A stretch of 64,000 nucleotides of DNA. Origin: Nocardia alba NBRC 108234. GTDB lineage: Bacteria > Actinomycetota > Actinomycetes > Mycobacteriales > Mycobacteriaceae. Where the stretch lies: contig NZ_BDAX01000002.1 in the NCBI RefSeq assembly GCF_001612665.1, forward strand, positions 496,001 to 560,000, in the 5' to 3' direction. Below are positions 1-8,488 of the stretch, one piece after another; within the stretch, counting starts at the first letter, position 1; each line of letters starts with the position of its first letter. The translations under genes and the position numbers were made by a program. The notes beneath the pieces were generated by a model, which was not told the origin of the DNA, made no database searches, and was given only the letters and a program-made list of their open reading frames with translations.

Positions 1-806
1 GCGGCGCCGACGCCGGCGCGCAACTGGCCGCCGACCCCCGGATCAAGGCCGTTTCGTTCACCGGCGGACTGGCGGGTGGGCGATCGATCGCCGCCGCGTC
101 GGCTCCCCTGCTGCGCCCGGCCCAGCTCGAACTCGGCGGCAACAATCCCCTGGTGGTGTTGCCCGACGCCGACACCGCCACCGCGGCCCGCATCGCGGCC
201 GAGCTGCTCACCACCCTCAACGGCCAGTGGTGTCGCGCGCTGGGCAGGCTGATCCTGCCCGCCGCGCGCGCCGACGAGATCCGTACGGCGATCGGAGAAC
301 AGTTGCGCGCCTTGCGCATCGGTGATCCGCTCGATCCGGCAACCGAGTTCGGCCCGCTCGTGCACTCGCGACATCGCGACGCCGTGCGGGCGGCGATCGC
401 CCGGCGCGGCCACACCAGCTACGGCACCGTGCCCGAGACGGGCAACTACCTCGCCCCGACACTGCTCGACGGCGACCTGACCGAGGAAGTGTTCGGCCCG
501 GTCGCGGGGGTGGTCACCTACGAGACCGTCGACGAGGCGATCGCGCTGTCCAACGCACTGCCCTACGGCCTGGAGGGCTACGTCTGTGGTGTCGACGAAG
601 GCGCGGCGCTGGCCGTGGCGCAGCAGATCAGAGCGGGCGAGGTGAAAGTCAACGGGTCTTCGATCATGAGCCTGGACCTGATGACACCGCGACCCGCCTG
701 GGGTTGGTCCGGTCTGGGCGAGGAGGGAACCGCCGAAACGCTGCGGTTCTTCACCGGCGCCCGGGTCGTCGGCGTAGAGGGCCGCTTCGCCCTCCATCGG
801 TCATGA
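1..806 (+). CDS. Aldehyde dehydrogenase family protein, C-terminal part (5' end outside window)
   Basis: The frame is open from base 3 to the TGA at 804-806; the N-terminal part lies left of the window. The first residues read VSFTGG and then LELGGNNP, the ALDH glycine-rich and glutamate motifs. The catalytic cysteine sits in GQWC instead of the common GQxC with S/T neighbours. VFGPV and a C-terminal GWSG substrate-end motif follow. The family oxidises aldehydes to acids with NAD(P)+. It overlaps the FAD monooxygenase gene by four bases (ATGA), so the two are almost certainly one operon with the second ALDH behind them. The substrate cannot be read from sequence. Confidence 0.9.
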   Translation, partial: GADAGAQLAADPRIKAVSFTGGLAGGRSIAAASAPLLRPAQLELGGNNPLVVLPDADTATAARIAAELLTTLNGQWCRALGRLILPAARADEIRTAIGEQLRALRIGDPLDPATEFGPLVHSRHRDAVRAAIARRGHTSYGTVPETGNYLAPTLLDGDLTEEVFGPVAGVVTYETVDEAIALSNALPYGLEGYVCGVDEGAALAVAQQIRAGEVKVNGSSIMSLDLMTPRPAWGWSGLGEEGTAETLRFFTGARVVGVEGRFALHRS

Positions 807-1942
807 CCGTCGCGGTGGTCGGTGCGGGACCGGTCGGATTGACCGCCGCGCTGATCCTGGCCCGACGCGGCGTCGAGGTCGTCGTCCTGGAACAGGGCGC
901 GGCGCTGGCCACCGAATCGCGCGCGTCCACGTTCCATCCGCCCACCCTCGAGATGCTCGACACCCTCGGGGTGCTGGAACCGTTGCTGGACAGAGGGATC
1001 ATCGCGCCGACCTTCCAGTACCGCGAGCGCGGTGGCGGCGCGATCGCCACCCTCGATCTCGGACTGCTCGCCGGCGACACCCCGTACCCGTTCCGCGTGC
1101 AGTGCGAGCAGAGCACCCTCACCCCGCTCCTGCTGGACGCGCTGCCTGCCTCGGCACAGGTCCGCTTCGGCCACCACGCCCTGGATGTGACCGTCGACAA
1201 GGGCGGCGCCACCGTGCACACCACCCGTGGCGATGTGCGCGGTGACTGGGTGATCGGCGCCGACGGCGCGCATTCGGCGATCCGGCGCGGCCTGAACGCG
1301 AGCTTCGACGGCACCACCTACCTGGAACGGTTCCTGGTGGCCTCGGTCGACGAGGACCTCACCGCCGCGCTGCCCGGCATCGCACCGGTGAACTATGTCT
1401 TCGACGCCGACGAGTGGCTCGTGCTGCTGCGCACCCCGCAGCACTGGCGGGTCCTGCTGCCCACCGCGCCCGCCACCCCGGACCAGGAGGAGTTCGGGCG
1501 CCTGCCGGACCGGTTGACCGCCGTGGCCGACCTGGGCCGCCCGTGGCGGCTGCGCCACGCCTCCCTCTACCGCGTCCATCAGCGCGTCACCGACCGGTTC
1601 CGGATCGGGCGGGCACTACTCATGGGCGACGCCGCGCATGTGAACAACCCGCTCGGCGGCCTCGGCATGAACAGCGGCATCCACGACGCCGTGCAACTTG
1701 GGACCGCGCTGGCCGATGTTCTCGACGGCTGCCCCGACGCGGTGCTCGACACTGTCGCGCGCAGGCGGCGCACGGTGGCCGTCGAGCACGTCCAACGGGC
1801 CAGCCACACCAACTGGGAACTGTTGCGCGGCAACGACGGCGCGTTCCGCGAGCACCTGCGCGCCCTCGTCGCCGATCCGGCGGCCGCACGCGCGTACCTG
1901 CGCCGATCGTGTCTGCTCGATTCCCTCGAACCGCGACCATGA
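803..1942 (+). CDS. Class A FAD-dependent monooxygenase (PHBH/UbiH fold), 379 aa
   Basis: The protein starts MTVAVVGAGPVGL, an N-terminal GxGxxG dinucleotide-binding motif, so the ATG overlapping the previous stop is the right start even though the frame is open further upstream. A DG motif (IGADGAHSAIRR, near residue 155) and the GD motif (LMGDAAHVNNPLGGLGMN, near residue 275) complete the class A flavoprotein monooxygenase signature. Members hydroxylate aromatic or conjugated ring compounds using NAD(P)H and O2. It lies between two aldehyde dehydrogenase genes with ATGA overlaps on both sides, which suggests a catabolic step that yields or follows an aldehyde. Its link to the tetrapyrrole-like operon at 6057 is only proximity. 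Confidence 0.9.
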   Translation: MTVAVVGAGPVGLTAALILARRGVEVVVLEQGAALATESRASTFHPPTLEMLDTLGVLEPLLDRGIIAPTFQYRERGGGAIATLDLGLLAGDTPYPFRVQCEQSTLTPLLLDALPASAQVRFGHHALDVTVDKGGATVHTTRGDVRGDWVIGADGAHSAIRRGLNASFDGTTYLERFLVASVDEDLTAALPGIAPVNYVFDADEWLVLLRTPQHWRVLLPTAPATPDQEEFGRLPDRLTAVADLGRPWRLRHASLYRVHQRVTDRFRIGRALLMGDAAHVNNPLGGLGMNSGIHDAVQLGTALADVLDGCPDAVLDTVARRRRTVAVEHVQRASHTNWELLRGNDGAFREHLRALVADPAAARAYLRRSCLLDSLEPRP

Positions 1943-3360
1943 TCGGGGCACAGCTCGTTCGGGAGAACCCGGCCCGGCCCGCCGAACGCGTCGGCGCCGT
2001 CCCGGTCACGCCGGTCGATCAGGTGGACGCGACCGTGCGCGCCGCCCACCGCGACTTCCTCGATCGCGCCGCCGTCACCATGGCGCGACGGCTCGTCGAA
2101 CTCGCCGACGCCGCCGACCGGCTCGACCTACGCCGAGCCGAGCTCGCGGCGCTACTCGCGCGCGAGACCGGCAAGCCGGTCACCGACTGCCATGGTGAGA
2201 TCGCCTTCGCCGCGACGTATCTGCGCTGGGTGTGCGCGAACGCGCAGCGAGTCCTGACACCCACGCTGCTCGACGACGAGTTGGGCAGGCTGAGTTGCGC
2301 GCAGGCACCCTACGGGGTGATCGTCGCGATCACCCCGTGGAATGCCCCGATCATCCTGGCCGTGCTCAAGCTCGGTCCCGCGCTGGCCGCGGGAAACACC
2401 GTGGTGCTCAAGCCCTCTCCGCTGGCACCGCTGACCGTCACCGAGGTGGCCGCGATGCTGCCCGGTGTTCGGGTGGTCCACGGCGGCGCCGAGCTGGTCA
2501 CCGCGCTGGTGTCACATCCGCTCGTCGGCAAAGTCACCTTCACCGGCGGCGGGCAGGCAGGCCGCAGCATCGCCGCGACCGCGGGCGGTGCCCTCACCCC
2601 GGTCGTGCTCGAACTGGGTGGCAACGATCCGGCGGTATTCCTCGACGACTTCGCTTTGACGGCAGACGATTACGAGCGACTGGTGCTCGCCTCGTTCGCC
2701 ACCGCGGGACAGGTGTGCATGGCCGCCAAACGGCTGTACGTGCCTGCCGGACGACTCGACGAGTTCGTCGAGTCCTACCGGGCCGCGGCCCAGCGGATCC
2801 TGCTGGTCGGCGATCCGATGATCGACGAGGTCACGATGGGACCGGTGGTCACCCGCGCGGCGGCCACCCGAATGTCGGAGCTGCTCGCCGATGCCCGGCA
2901 CCGCGGCGGCAGCGTGCTCCGCCTCGCCGACGCGCCGACCGGTGACGGCTATTTCGTGGAACCAGCGCTCGTGCTGGGACTGCCCGACGACGCGAACCTG
3001 GTGTGCCAGGAGCAGTTCGGGCCGCTGGTGCCCGTGCTGGGCTACTCGACCGAAGACGACGCGCTCGCCAGAGCCAACGACTCCGAACTCGGCCTCGGCG
3101 CGTCGGTGTGGTCGGCCGACGAGGACCGCGCCTTCGCCTTCGCCGCCCGGATCGAGGCGGGCTTCACCTTCGTCAACACCCACAACCGCACTGGAATGTC
3201 GCTGCGGGCTCCCTTCGGCGGCACCAAACGCAGCGGTTCCGGGCGTGAGTACGCCGAGGAGGGACTCCGGGAATACGCGCAGCCCACCGTGATCCACGCC
3301 CCGGCCGCTTTCCGGGCGGGTGGTCCGGGACTGTCGGCCCGCGCGTATCCGACGAACTGA
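1939..3360 (+). CDS. NAD(P)-dependent aldehyde dehydrogenase, 473 aa
   Basis: A full-length ALDH. It has ITPWNAP (cofactor-loop asparagine), KPSPLAP, VTFTGG, LELGGNDP (general-base glutamate) and GQVCMAAKR (catalytic cysteine), then CQEQFGP and a C-terminal PFGGTKRSGSGRE. The start is the ATG at 1939, overlapping the monooxygenase stop. The frame stays open far upstream, but that stretch is the monooxygenase gene read in another frame. The product resembles succinate-semialdehyde or vanillin/benzaldehyde dehydrogenases; I cannot choose between them. It is the last gene of the operon, followed by a strong palindromic terminator. Confidence 0.92.
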   Translation: MIGAQLVRENPARPAERVGAVPVTPVDQVDATVRAAHRDFLDRAAVTMARRLVELADAADRLDLRRAELAALLARETGKPVTDCHGEIAFAATYLRWVCANAQRVLTPTLLDDELGRLSCAQAPYGVIVAITPWNAPIILAVLKLGPALAAGNTVVLKPSPLAPLTVTEVAAMLPGVRVVHGGAELVTALVSHPLVGKVTFTGGGQAGRSIAATAGGALTPVVLELGGNDPAVFLDDFALTADDYERLVLASFATAGQVCMAAKRLYVPAGRLDEFVESYRAAAQRILLVGDPMIDEVTMGPVVTRAAATRMSELLADARHRGGSVLRLADAPTGDGYFVEPALVLGLPDDANLVCQEQFGPLVPVLGYSTEDDALARANDSELGLGASVWSADEDRAFAFAARIEAGFTFVNTHNRTGMSLRAPFGGTKRSGSGREYAEEGLREYAQPTVIHAPAAFRAGGPGLSARAYPTN

Positions 3361-3439
3361 CAGTCGCCGCTGAGCCGCGCCCCTGACTCGGCGGAAACCC
3401 GACTCCAGATGAGTGGGGGCTGTGGCAGTTTTGTCGGAG

Positions 3440-3466
3440 CCGCCGTGAGCTCGGAGCTCACGGCGG
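3440..3466. terminator. Palindromic bidirectional terminator between convergent genes
   Basis: A 13-base arm (CCGCCGTGAGCTC) and its exact reverse complement flank one central G. It sits in the gap between the end of the ALDH gene (3360) and the end of the leftward surface-protein gene (3472), so it could serve both directions. No long T-run follows on the right side. Confidence 0.6.
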
Positions 3467-3471
3467 GATCC

Positions 3472-4062
3472 TCAGCTTTTGCGGCGGCGAAGTACAGCGG
3501 TGGCGACCACTGCCACCGCGGCCCCCACGACAAAGCCGACGCCGACGATGAGCGCGACGTTGGTGTCGTCGTCATCGCTGTCCGGTTGTGCGGCAACGGA
3601 AGTGGTGGGGGGTGGGGTCGTGGTCGGGGCACCGAAGGCCAGCGGGGTCGAGGCCAGGATCTTGGAGGGGTCGGTCAGACTGGTGACGGCCAGGGTGCAG
3701 GCGCCCGCCGCGGTGGTGCAGTCGGTGCCGCCGACGGCGGCGATCAGGGTGACCGTTCGTTTGCCGCCCGTCGGTTGCCAGACGCCCTTGTCGTCGGCGG
3801 TGCCGAGGAGCGAGCCGGTGAGGTTGCAGTCCGTGGGCGCGACGATCGCCGGTTTGCATTGGCCCACAGCCACACTCGCCAGATTCGCGGGCAGGCCGCC
3901 GACCTCGACCGTGATCGACTGGCCGACGCTCAAGCCCGTGTTCGCGCTGGGTGCAACCGTGACGTCGGCGGCGGCGTGTGGTGTGCCGGCTACGACCGAA
4001 CCGAGGACGGCGGCCGTGGTGGCGGCGGCCATGACTGCGCACCGGATTGCGGTCTTCTTCAT
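3472..4062 (-). CDS. Surface-anchored neocarzinostatin-fold protein, 196 aa
   Basis: It starts at ATG 4062 behind a perfect AGGAGG six bases upstream, then MKKTAIRC and a signal peptide ending near AAA-DVTV. The mature part carries the four-cysteine layout of neocarzinostatin/macromomycin apoproteins: VGQC...DCNL (first disulfide) and DCTTAAGAC (second disulfide). A Thr/Pro-rich spacer and an Asp run follow, then a transmembrane helix and the tail RRRKS, so the domain should be displayed outside the membrane. Neocarzinostatin-family domains bind hydrophobic chromophores in a beta-sandwich cleft. It is the last gene of a three-gene leftward unit with a paralogue and a transporter-like protein. 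A chromophore-binding role is inference. Confidence 0.8.
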   Translation of the reverse strand: MKKTAIRCAVMAAATTAAVLGSVVAGTPHAAADVTVAPSANTGLSVGQSITVEVGGLPANLASVAVGQCKPAIVAPTDCNLTGSLLGTADDKGVWQPTGGKRTVTLIAAVGGTDCTTAAGACTLAVTSLTDPSKILASTPLAFGAPTTTPPPTTSVAAQPDSDDDDTNVALIVGVGFVVGAAVAVVATAVLRRRKS

Positions 4063-4082
4063 TTGTTCCTCCTGAGGGGATT

Positions 4083-4661
4083 TCACAGACGCCTGCGTCC
4101 GATGAGGGTGACGGCGGCGACGAGGAGCAGCAGGGCGGCGGTGATGCCCCACAGCACGATGGACGGGCCCTGGATGTCGCGCTCGGTGGCGACAGTGGAG
4201 CCCGGAACGGGGGTGCTCCGGGGCGACAGAGCCGATCCGGCGAAGGTGACGGCGACCTCGGCCGAATTCGCGGCGCGGACCGCGGGCGGTTCGGCGCCGG
4301 GTAGCGGAGCGGCGGCGATCACACACTGCTGGGTCGCGCAGTCGATGGCGTTGAAGCGGGCACGGGCGGTGAGGGTGACCGTGGGGAAGGTGCCGTCGGC
4401 GCCGATATTGACGAAGGTGGCGCCGCCTTCGAGGTCGCAGTCCTTGATTCCGCTGACGAAATTCTGTTTACACAGACCGACGGCGACCGCGGACAGCCCC
4501 GGCTGAAAACCGCTGCCGTTCACGGTGATCCGTTGCAGTTCGCTCACCCCGCTCGATGCGCTTACCTCGACGGTAGCACCGGGCGCTGCGAGAGCAGGCG
4601 GTGCCGCGATCGTGGCGAGGACCGCCGCGGCGGCCGTCGCGGTCAGGACGGTGCGGATCAC
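4083..4661 (-). CDS. Second surface-anchored neocarzinostatin-fold protein, 192 aa
   Basis: It begins at GTG 4661, overlapping the stop of the upstream membrane-protein gene (GTGA). A signal peptide (ATAAAAVLATIAAPPALA) is followed by a neocarzinostatin-like domain with VGLC...KDCD and IDCATQQC, i.e. the same two disulfide pairs as its neighbour. A single transmembrane helix and GRRRL end the protein. It is a diverged paralogue of the 3472-4062 gene, 20 bases upstream. Two anchored copies beside a multi-spanning membrane protein suggest ligand capture at the cell surface. The ligand is unknown; a tetrapyrrole is attractive because of the shared operator with the 6057 operon. Confidence 0.78.
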   Translation of the reverse strand: MIRTVLTATAAAAVLATIAAPPALAAPGATVEVSASSGVSELQRITVNGSGFQPGLSAVAVGLCKQNFVSGIKDCDLEGGATFVNIGADGTFPTVTLTARARFNAIDCATQQCVIAAAPLPGAEPPAVRAANSAEVAVTFAGSALSPRSTPVPGSTVATERDIQGPSIVLWGITAALLLLVAAVTLIGRRRL

Positions 4662-5740
4662 GCGATACCTCGCTCGGGTGCGGGGGTGGTGCGGGTGCCC
4701 AGTGACACGCCGCCGAGGACGGTCAGGGTGAGGACGGTGAGTGCTGTTCCGTTGCCGAGGAATTCGCCGGCCACCGACACCGCGCCGAAACCGGCCGCGA
4801 CCCCGAGGGCGGTGAGGATCGCGGTCGGTCCGGCGGACCCGGTCGCGACCCGGTCCAGGCCGCGGGCCGCGCAGGTCGCGGCCACGACGGTGACGCACAC
4901 GCCGATCGCCACGGTCACCGAACCCGGGGCGGTCGCCACCAGCAGTGGGCCGCCTGCGGCCAGAATGATCAGGGGCGCGATGTTTCCCGCGGACGGGGCG
5001 GGCAACGCCATCACCAGCAGCGCCAGCACGCCGGCGGGGAGCAACAGCATGGCTTGTTCTCGGCCGAGCTCACTCCACCGGAACAGCAGCAGGTGCAGGG
5101 CGGGCAAGACGGTGCCGCCGACGACGAGCCCCGTCAGGCCGTAGAAAACAGAGGTGCGCCACGGTATTCCGACAGGCTCGCGCCGGGCACCCGTTTCCTC
5201 CTGTGAGACAGGCGAGTCCTGTGGCGTAGACGAAATCACGTAGGAGACAGCACCGGACACCGCGGTGAGAATGCCCGCCGCGACCAGCCCCGCACCGGGT
5301 GCGAGCTGGGTGAAGGCCGCGACCGCCGCGGCGCCGGCGAATCCGGCGATCATCGCGGTCTGCCACCAGGTCGACGAGGCGCTCGCCCAGGTCAGCGACC
5401 GGCTACAGACCAGCACCGGACCAGCGAGCGCGCCGGCGACGATCACACCGACCGAGAACACCCACACAGCCGACGTCGCACCGGCGATCGCCAGCCCCGC
5501 ACCGGCCGGTATCGCCAGGATCGCGGCGAGGCCCGGCGACAGCGGATATCGCATCGTGACGACGGCGCCGAGAATGCCCGCGGCGAACGCGGTGAGCGTC
5601 AGATAGCCCACCACCTGCGCGGGCACCCCGACCACACCGCCGAACGGTTTCGTGAGCAGGGTCAGCAGCCCACCGGCGAACGGGGCCGCCGCGGCGGCGG
5701 CGAGCGTCAGCGTGGCATCACGGATTCGATCGGCCGCCAT
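4658..5740 (-). CDS. Polytopic membrane protein, MFS-like, 360 aa
   Basis: Almost the whole sequence consists of hydrophobic Ala/Gly/Val/Leu-rich segments. By eye there are ten to twelve transmembrane helices, with one longer hydrophilic loop in the middle (STPQDSPVSQEETGARREP), as in major-facilitator-type transporters. No family signature is clear. It is the first gene of the leftward unit, read from the divergent region that also drives the catabolic operon at 6057, and it is translationally coupled (GTGA) to the first neocarzinostatin-fold gene. Its likely job is transport of whatever the two surface proteins bind; this is inference. ATG 5740 is the only good start. Confidence 0.65.
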   Translation of the reverse strand: MAADRIRDATLTLAAAAAAPFAGGLLTLLTKPFGGVVGVPAQVVGYLTLTAFAAGILGAVVTMRYPLSPGLAAILAIPAGAGLAIAGATSAVWVFSVGVIVAGALAGPVLVCSRSLTWASASSTWWQTAMIAGFAGAAAVAAFTQLAPGAGLVAAGILTAVSGAVSYVISSTPQDSPVSQEETGARREPVGIPWRTSVFYGLTGLVVGGTVLPALHLLLFRWSELGREQAMLLLPAGVLALLVMALPAPSAGNIAPLIILAAGGPLLVATAPGSVTVAIGVCVTVVAATCAARGLDRVATGSAGPTAILTALGVAAGFGAVSVAGEFLGNGTALTVLTLTVLGGVSLGTRTTPAPERGIA

Positions 5741-5812
5741 CTCAGACGAACCTCGAAAGTCGAGTGGAGCAAGGGATTACGGAGGTTGTCATGGGCCACC
5801 CCGCCAGCAAGC

Positions 5813-5837
5813 GTTTCGCTATAGGAAACGCGGTTTC
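5813..5837 (-). promoter_or_regulatory. Composite operator copy 1 (GAAAC-N3-GTTTC-N7-GAAAC, minus orientation)
   Basis: On the plus strand this reads GTTTC-N7-GAAAC-N3-GTTTC; reading leftward gives the same order as the copies at 6000 and 15192. It ends 72 bases before the ATG of the leftward membrane-protein gene, a normal operator or promoter position. The regulator is not evident in the window. Confidence 0.65.
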
Positions 5838-5999
5838 GGAATTGACCTATTGAACCCACAGCGCGCGAAGAGTGTCAAGGCGTGGCGGCAGGTCCGCACA
5901 ATGCACCGGCGACAATCGGTTTCCACGGTGTTTCGCCCCGTGAAATCCGGTGTCGCCCCTGGACAGATCCGAAGACCGGGTACAGAATCTTCCGTATTG

Positions 6000-6024
6000 G
6001 AAACGCTGTTTCGTTCTACGAAAC
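6000..6024 (+). promoter_or_regulatory. Composite operator copy 2, before the nine-gene operon
   Basis: It reads GAAAC-GCT-GTTTC-GTTCTAC-GAAAC. The inner inverted repeat extends to GTTTCG-N5-CGAAAC. It ends 32 bases before the ATG at 6057. A weaker relative (GTTTC-N7-GAAAT, 5930-5946) lies upstream in the same 316-base divergent region, which holds no gene. Confidence 0.68.
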
Positions 6025-6056
6025 GCTACTGCTACTCAGGAAGTGGGTGCGCATCC

Positions 6057-7682
6057 ATGACGAGAGTCGCGGCCGCACAACTGGCCGCAGGCACCGATGT
6101 CGCGGTGAATCTGTCCGCGTGTCTGCGGATGATCGACCGCGCGGCGGACGCCGGAGCCGAGCTGGTGGTGCTGCCCGAGTTCTGTAACCACCTATCCTGG
6201 TACGCCGACCGCGCCCACGCCCGGCGAATGGCCTGCAGACCGGGTGATCCATTCCTCACCAGCGTGGCCGAGAGTGCCACGCGCCACAGGATGTACGTCA
6301 AGATCGGGGTCACCCTCGCTCGCCCGGACGGCGCGACGACCGGCACGAGCCTGCTCTACAGCCCCGAGGGGGTGCTGCTGGGTGAGTCCGACAAGCAGGT
6401 TCTCATGGGCGCCGAGAACGACTACCTCGATCCGGGCACCCGCGATTCCCCGGTCATCGACACCCCGATCGGACGCATCGGCATGTACGCGTGCATGGAG
6501 GGCGTAGTCAACGAAGTGGCTCGGTCCCTGGCCGTGCGGGGCGCGCAGCTGCTGCTCAACAGTCTCAACTCCTTCGCCACCGACGAGGCGAGCCTGCACA
6601 TTCCGGTGCGGGCCGCGGAGAACAAGGTGTGGGTGGTCGCCGCGAACAAGGTCGGACCATTGCTGCCCGAGGCACAGTTGCCCGCGATCGCCGCGAAGCT
6701 CGGTGTCCCACCGCACCGGTTGCACGGGGCGGGCGAGAGCCAGATCGTGGCGCCGGACGGCATCCCGGTCGCGCTCGCGGCCGCCACCGGGGAGGACCTG
6801 GCGGTCGCCGATATCGACGTCACCCGGGCCGACGACAAACGTCGCCCCGACGGCACCGATGTGCTCGCCGCGCGCCGACCGAGCCTCTATATGCCGTTGC
6901 GCGCGGCGGACGGTGCTCGCGTAGCCGCAGTCGGCGCGGCCGAGGCCAACGCCGCGGTGTGCGCCGCGCACGCCGGATCGATCGCGCAGCGGGCGGCCGA
7001 TGGCACCGATCTGATCGTGCTGCCAGAACTGACTGACCTGCCTGTCGATGCGATCGTCACCGCCCTGCACGGCACCGGGGCGTACGCGGTCACCACGGTG
7101 CGCGACGGCGGTGCCCATGTCGGGCTGCTGCTCGATGCCGGTGGGGTCGTCGCCCGGCAGGCCCAGTTGCATCCGACCGCCCGTCATCCCTGGCTGACAG
7201 ACCCCGGTGACGACCTCGCGATCATCGATCTGGCCTGGGGCCGAATAGCTCTCGTGATCGGCGACGACGCGCTGTTCCCGGAGACGTTCCGGCTGGCCGC
7301 GATCCGCGACGCCGATGTGGCGGCGGTGCCGTGCACACCGACCGAGAACTGGGAGCTGAGCCTCGGCCTGGCCGAACGGTCCGCGGAGAACCGGCTCAAT
7401 GTGGTCGCCGCGGGCGTCCGCGACGGCGAGCTCACCGGCGCGATCTACGCCCTCAGCCCCGACTTCACCCTGTGGACCGCCTGGAGTGGGCCGTTCACCG
7501 GTGTGATCAGTCATCCCGAGGTGACGACCGTCCGCCCCGGCTCGGACGGCGTCCGGGCCACGATCCGCCCCGCCCAAGCCGTGAACCGGATGGTGTCCAA
7601 AGGCACCGACCTGGTCGCGGGCCGACCCCGGCCTGCGCTGAACGCCATGACCGCCTACGCCACAACCCTTTCGGAGCAGTGA
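6057..7682 (+). CDS. Tandem carbon-nitrogen hydrolase (nitrilase superfamily), active + degenerate domains, 541 aa
   Basis: Two nitrilase-superfamily domains are fused. The first (about 1-270) has the Glu-Lys-Cys triad: E41 in VLPEF, K113 in SDKQ and C146 in YACMEG. The second (about 285-530) keeps LPEL, but the lysine region reads LHPTARHP and the nucleophile region reads VIGDD, with no cysteine. The second half is therefore probably non-catalytic, perhaps serving assembly or substrate binding. The family hydrolyses amides, nitriles or cyclic imide-derived half-amides. It is the first gene of the operon; its stop overlaps the next start by one base. Start ATG 6057 directly precedes beta-strand one (TRVAAAQL). 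A role in opening or deamidating pyrrole-derived imides is inference from context. Confidence 0.85.
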   Translation: MTRVAAAQLAAGTDVAVNLSACLRMIDRAADAGAELVVLPEFCNHLSWYADRAHARRMACRPGDPFLTSVAESATRHRMYVKIGVTLARPDGATTGTSLLYSPEGVLLGESDKQVLMGAENDYLDPGTRDSPVIDTPIGRIGMYACMEGVVNEVARSLAVRGAQLLLNSLNSFATDEASLHIPVRAAENKVWVVAANKVGPLLPEAQLPAIAAKLGVPPHRLHGAGESQIVAPDGIPVALAAATGEDLAVADIDVTRADDKRRPDGTDVLAARRPSLYMPLRAADGARVAAVGAAEANAAVCAAHAGSIAQRAADGTDLIVLPELTDLPVDAIVTALHGTGAYAVTTVRDGGAHVGLLLDAGGVVARQAQLHPTARHPWLTDPGDDLAIIDLAWGRIALVIGDDALFPETFRLAAIRDADVAAVPCTPTENWELSLGLAERSAENRLNVVAAGVRDGELTGAIYALSPDFTLWTAWSGPFTGVISHPEVTTVRPGSDGVRATIRPAQAVNRMVSKGTDLVAGRPRPALNAMTAYATTLSEQ

Positions 7683-8488
7683 TGAGCGAGACCGTGCAAC
7701 ACGTCGAGCAAATGGTCGACGAGAACCCTCGAACCGATGTGACCGAGACCTTCGAGGAGTGGCGAGAACTGCTCACCGGCCTGAAGGCCGAGATCGCCGA
7801 ACGTTTCGAACTCACCCGCGACCCCTCGACCGTCGACCTCGAGTCCTACGGCACCCCCGGCGGCGCTTCCGGCAGCCTGGCCGCCTATAGCGGTCCCGAG
7901 ATCGACTGGCTGGTGCACTCCTGGATCGGTGATCCGCGAACAGGTTTCGTCAACCTGCATCTCACCGCCTGGCTCGGCCCGGCGACCCGGGTGCCACACC
8001 TGGGTTCGGCCATGCTGCTGTGGCCAGAGGGCTGGTTCTATGTCGACGCCATCGCGCGCGGTGACCTGGTCGGCGACGGCGACTATTTCGACCGCTTCTA
8101 CGCGCCCAACGAACAGCCGTGGCTGGATTTCAAGGCCGACCACCCCGATTTCACCTGGTTCACCAGCCGCACGGCGTTCATCCGGTCGAGCCTGTCCCCC
8201 ACCGCGTTCTGCTACTCCTTCCCGGCGACCCGCCCCAATCTCGACACCGTCGCCGAGGTGCTGACCGGGCGCGTCCAGCAGTGGCTGCGATGGGTAGCCG
8301 CGGGCGAGCAGGTGCCCGCGGCGCAACGGCCCGAGCTCGCCGCCCGCGATCTGGCCATCCGCCGCAATATCGCCGAGCGCGATCCCGCCAATGTCATGGG
8401 CGAGCGCATGTTCGGGCGTGAACTCACCGAACGGCTGGTGCGCGCCCTGTGGGGTGGCGACCGAGAACTGCCGCGGCCGGGCCTGTGA
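7682..8488 (+). CDS. RCCR-like bilin/tetrapyrrole reductase family protein A, 268 aa
   Basis: I recognise the red chlorophyll catabolite reductase family (related to ferredoxin-dependent bilin reductases) from remembered plant sequence. Motifs in order: IDWLVHSWI (74-82), TGFVNLHLTAWL, VPH (104-106), a DAIARGDLV...YFDRFY block (122-140), SRTAFIRSSLSPTAF (162-176), RVQQWLRW, RDLAIR (222-227) and a C-terminal MFGREL. These follow the order and spacing of plant RCCR. The acidic substrate-pocket residue after VPH seems replaced (LGSA). RCCR reduces a C=C/C=N of a linear tetrapyrrole with ferredoxin electrons. The gene overlaps the nitrilase stop by one base and the next gene by four. Substrate is inferred. 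Confidence 0.68.
   Translation: MSETVQHVEQMVDENPRTDVTETFEEWRELLTGLKAEIAERFELTRDPSTVDLESYGTPGGASGSLAAYSGPEIDWLVHSWIGDPRTGFVNLHLTAWLGPATRVPHLGSAMLLWPEGWFYVDAIARGDLVGDGDYFDRFYAPNEQPWLDFKADHPDFTWFTSRTAFIRSSLSPTAFCYSFPATRPNLDTVAEVLTGRVQQWLRWVAAGEQVPAAQRPELAARDLAIRRNIAERDPANVMGERMFGRELTERLVRALWGGDRELPRPGL

Noticed and set aside
1414..1938. N-terminal extension of the second ALDH to base 1414
   Set aside because: The stretch is the FAD monooxygenase gene read in another frame; ALDH homology begins after ATG 1939.
5919..5946. Fourth full copy of the composite operator
   Set aside because: Only GTTTC-N7-GAAAT is present, and the third half-site has wrong spacing; kept as a degenerate relative only.
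5652..6056. N-terminal extension of the nitrilase to 5652
   Set aside because: It would run through the divergent promoter region and operators and has no nitrilase homology.
6192..7577. 461-residue minus-strand frame opposite the nitrilase
   Set aside because: Low-complexity shadow; the plus strand encodes a clear nitrilase tandem.
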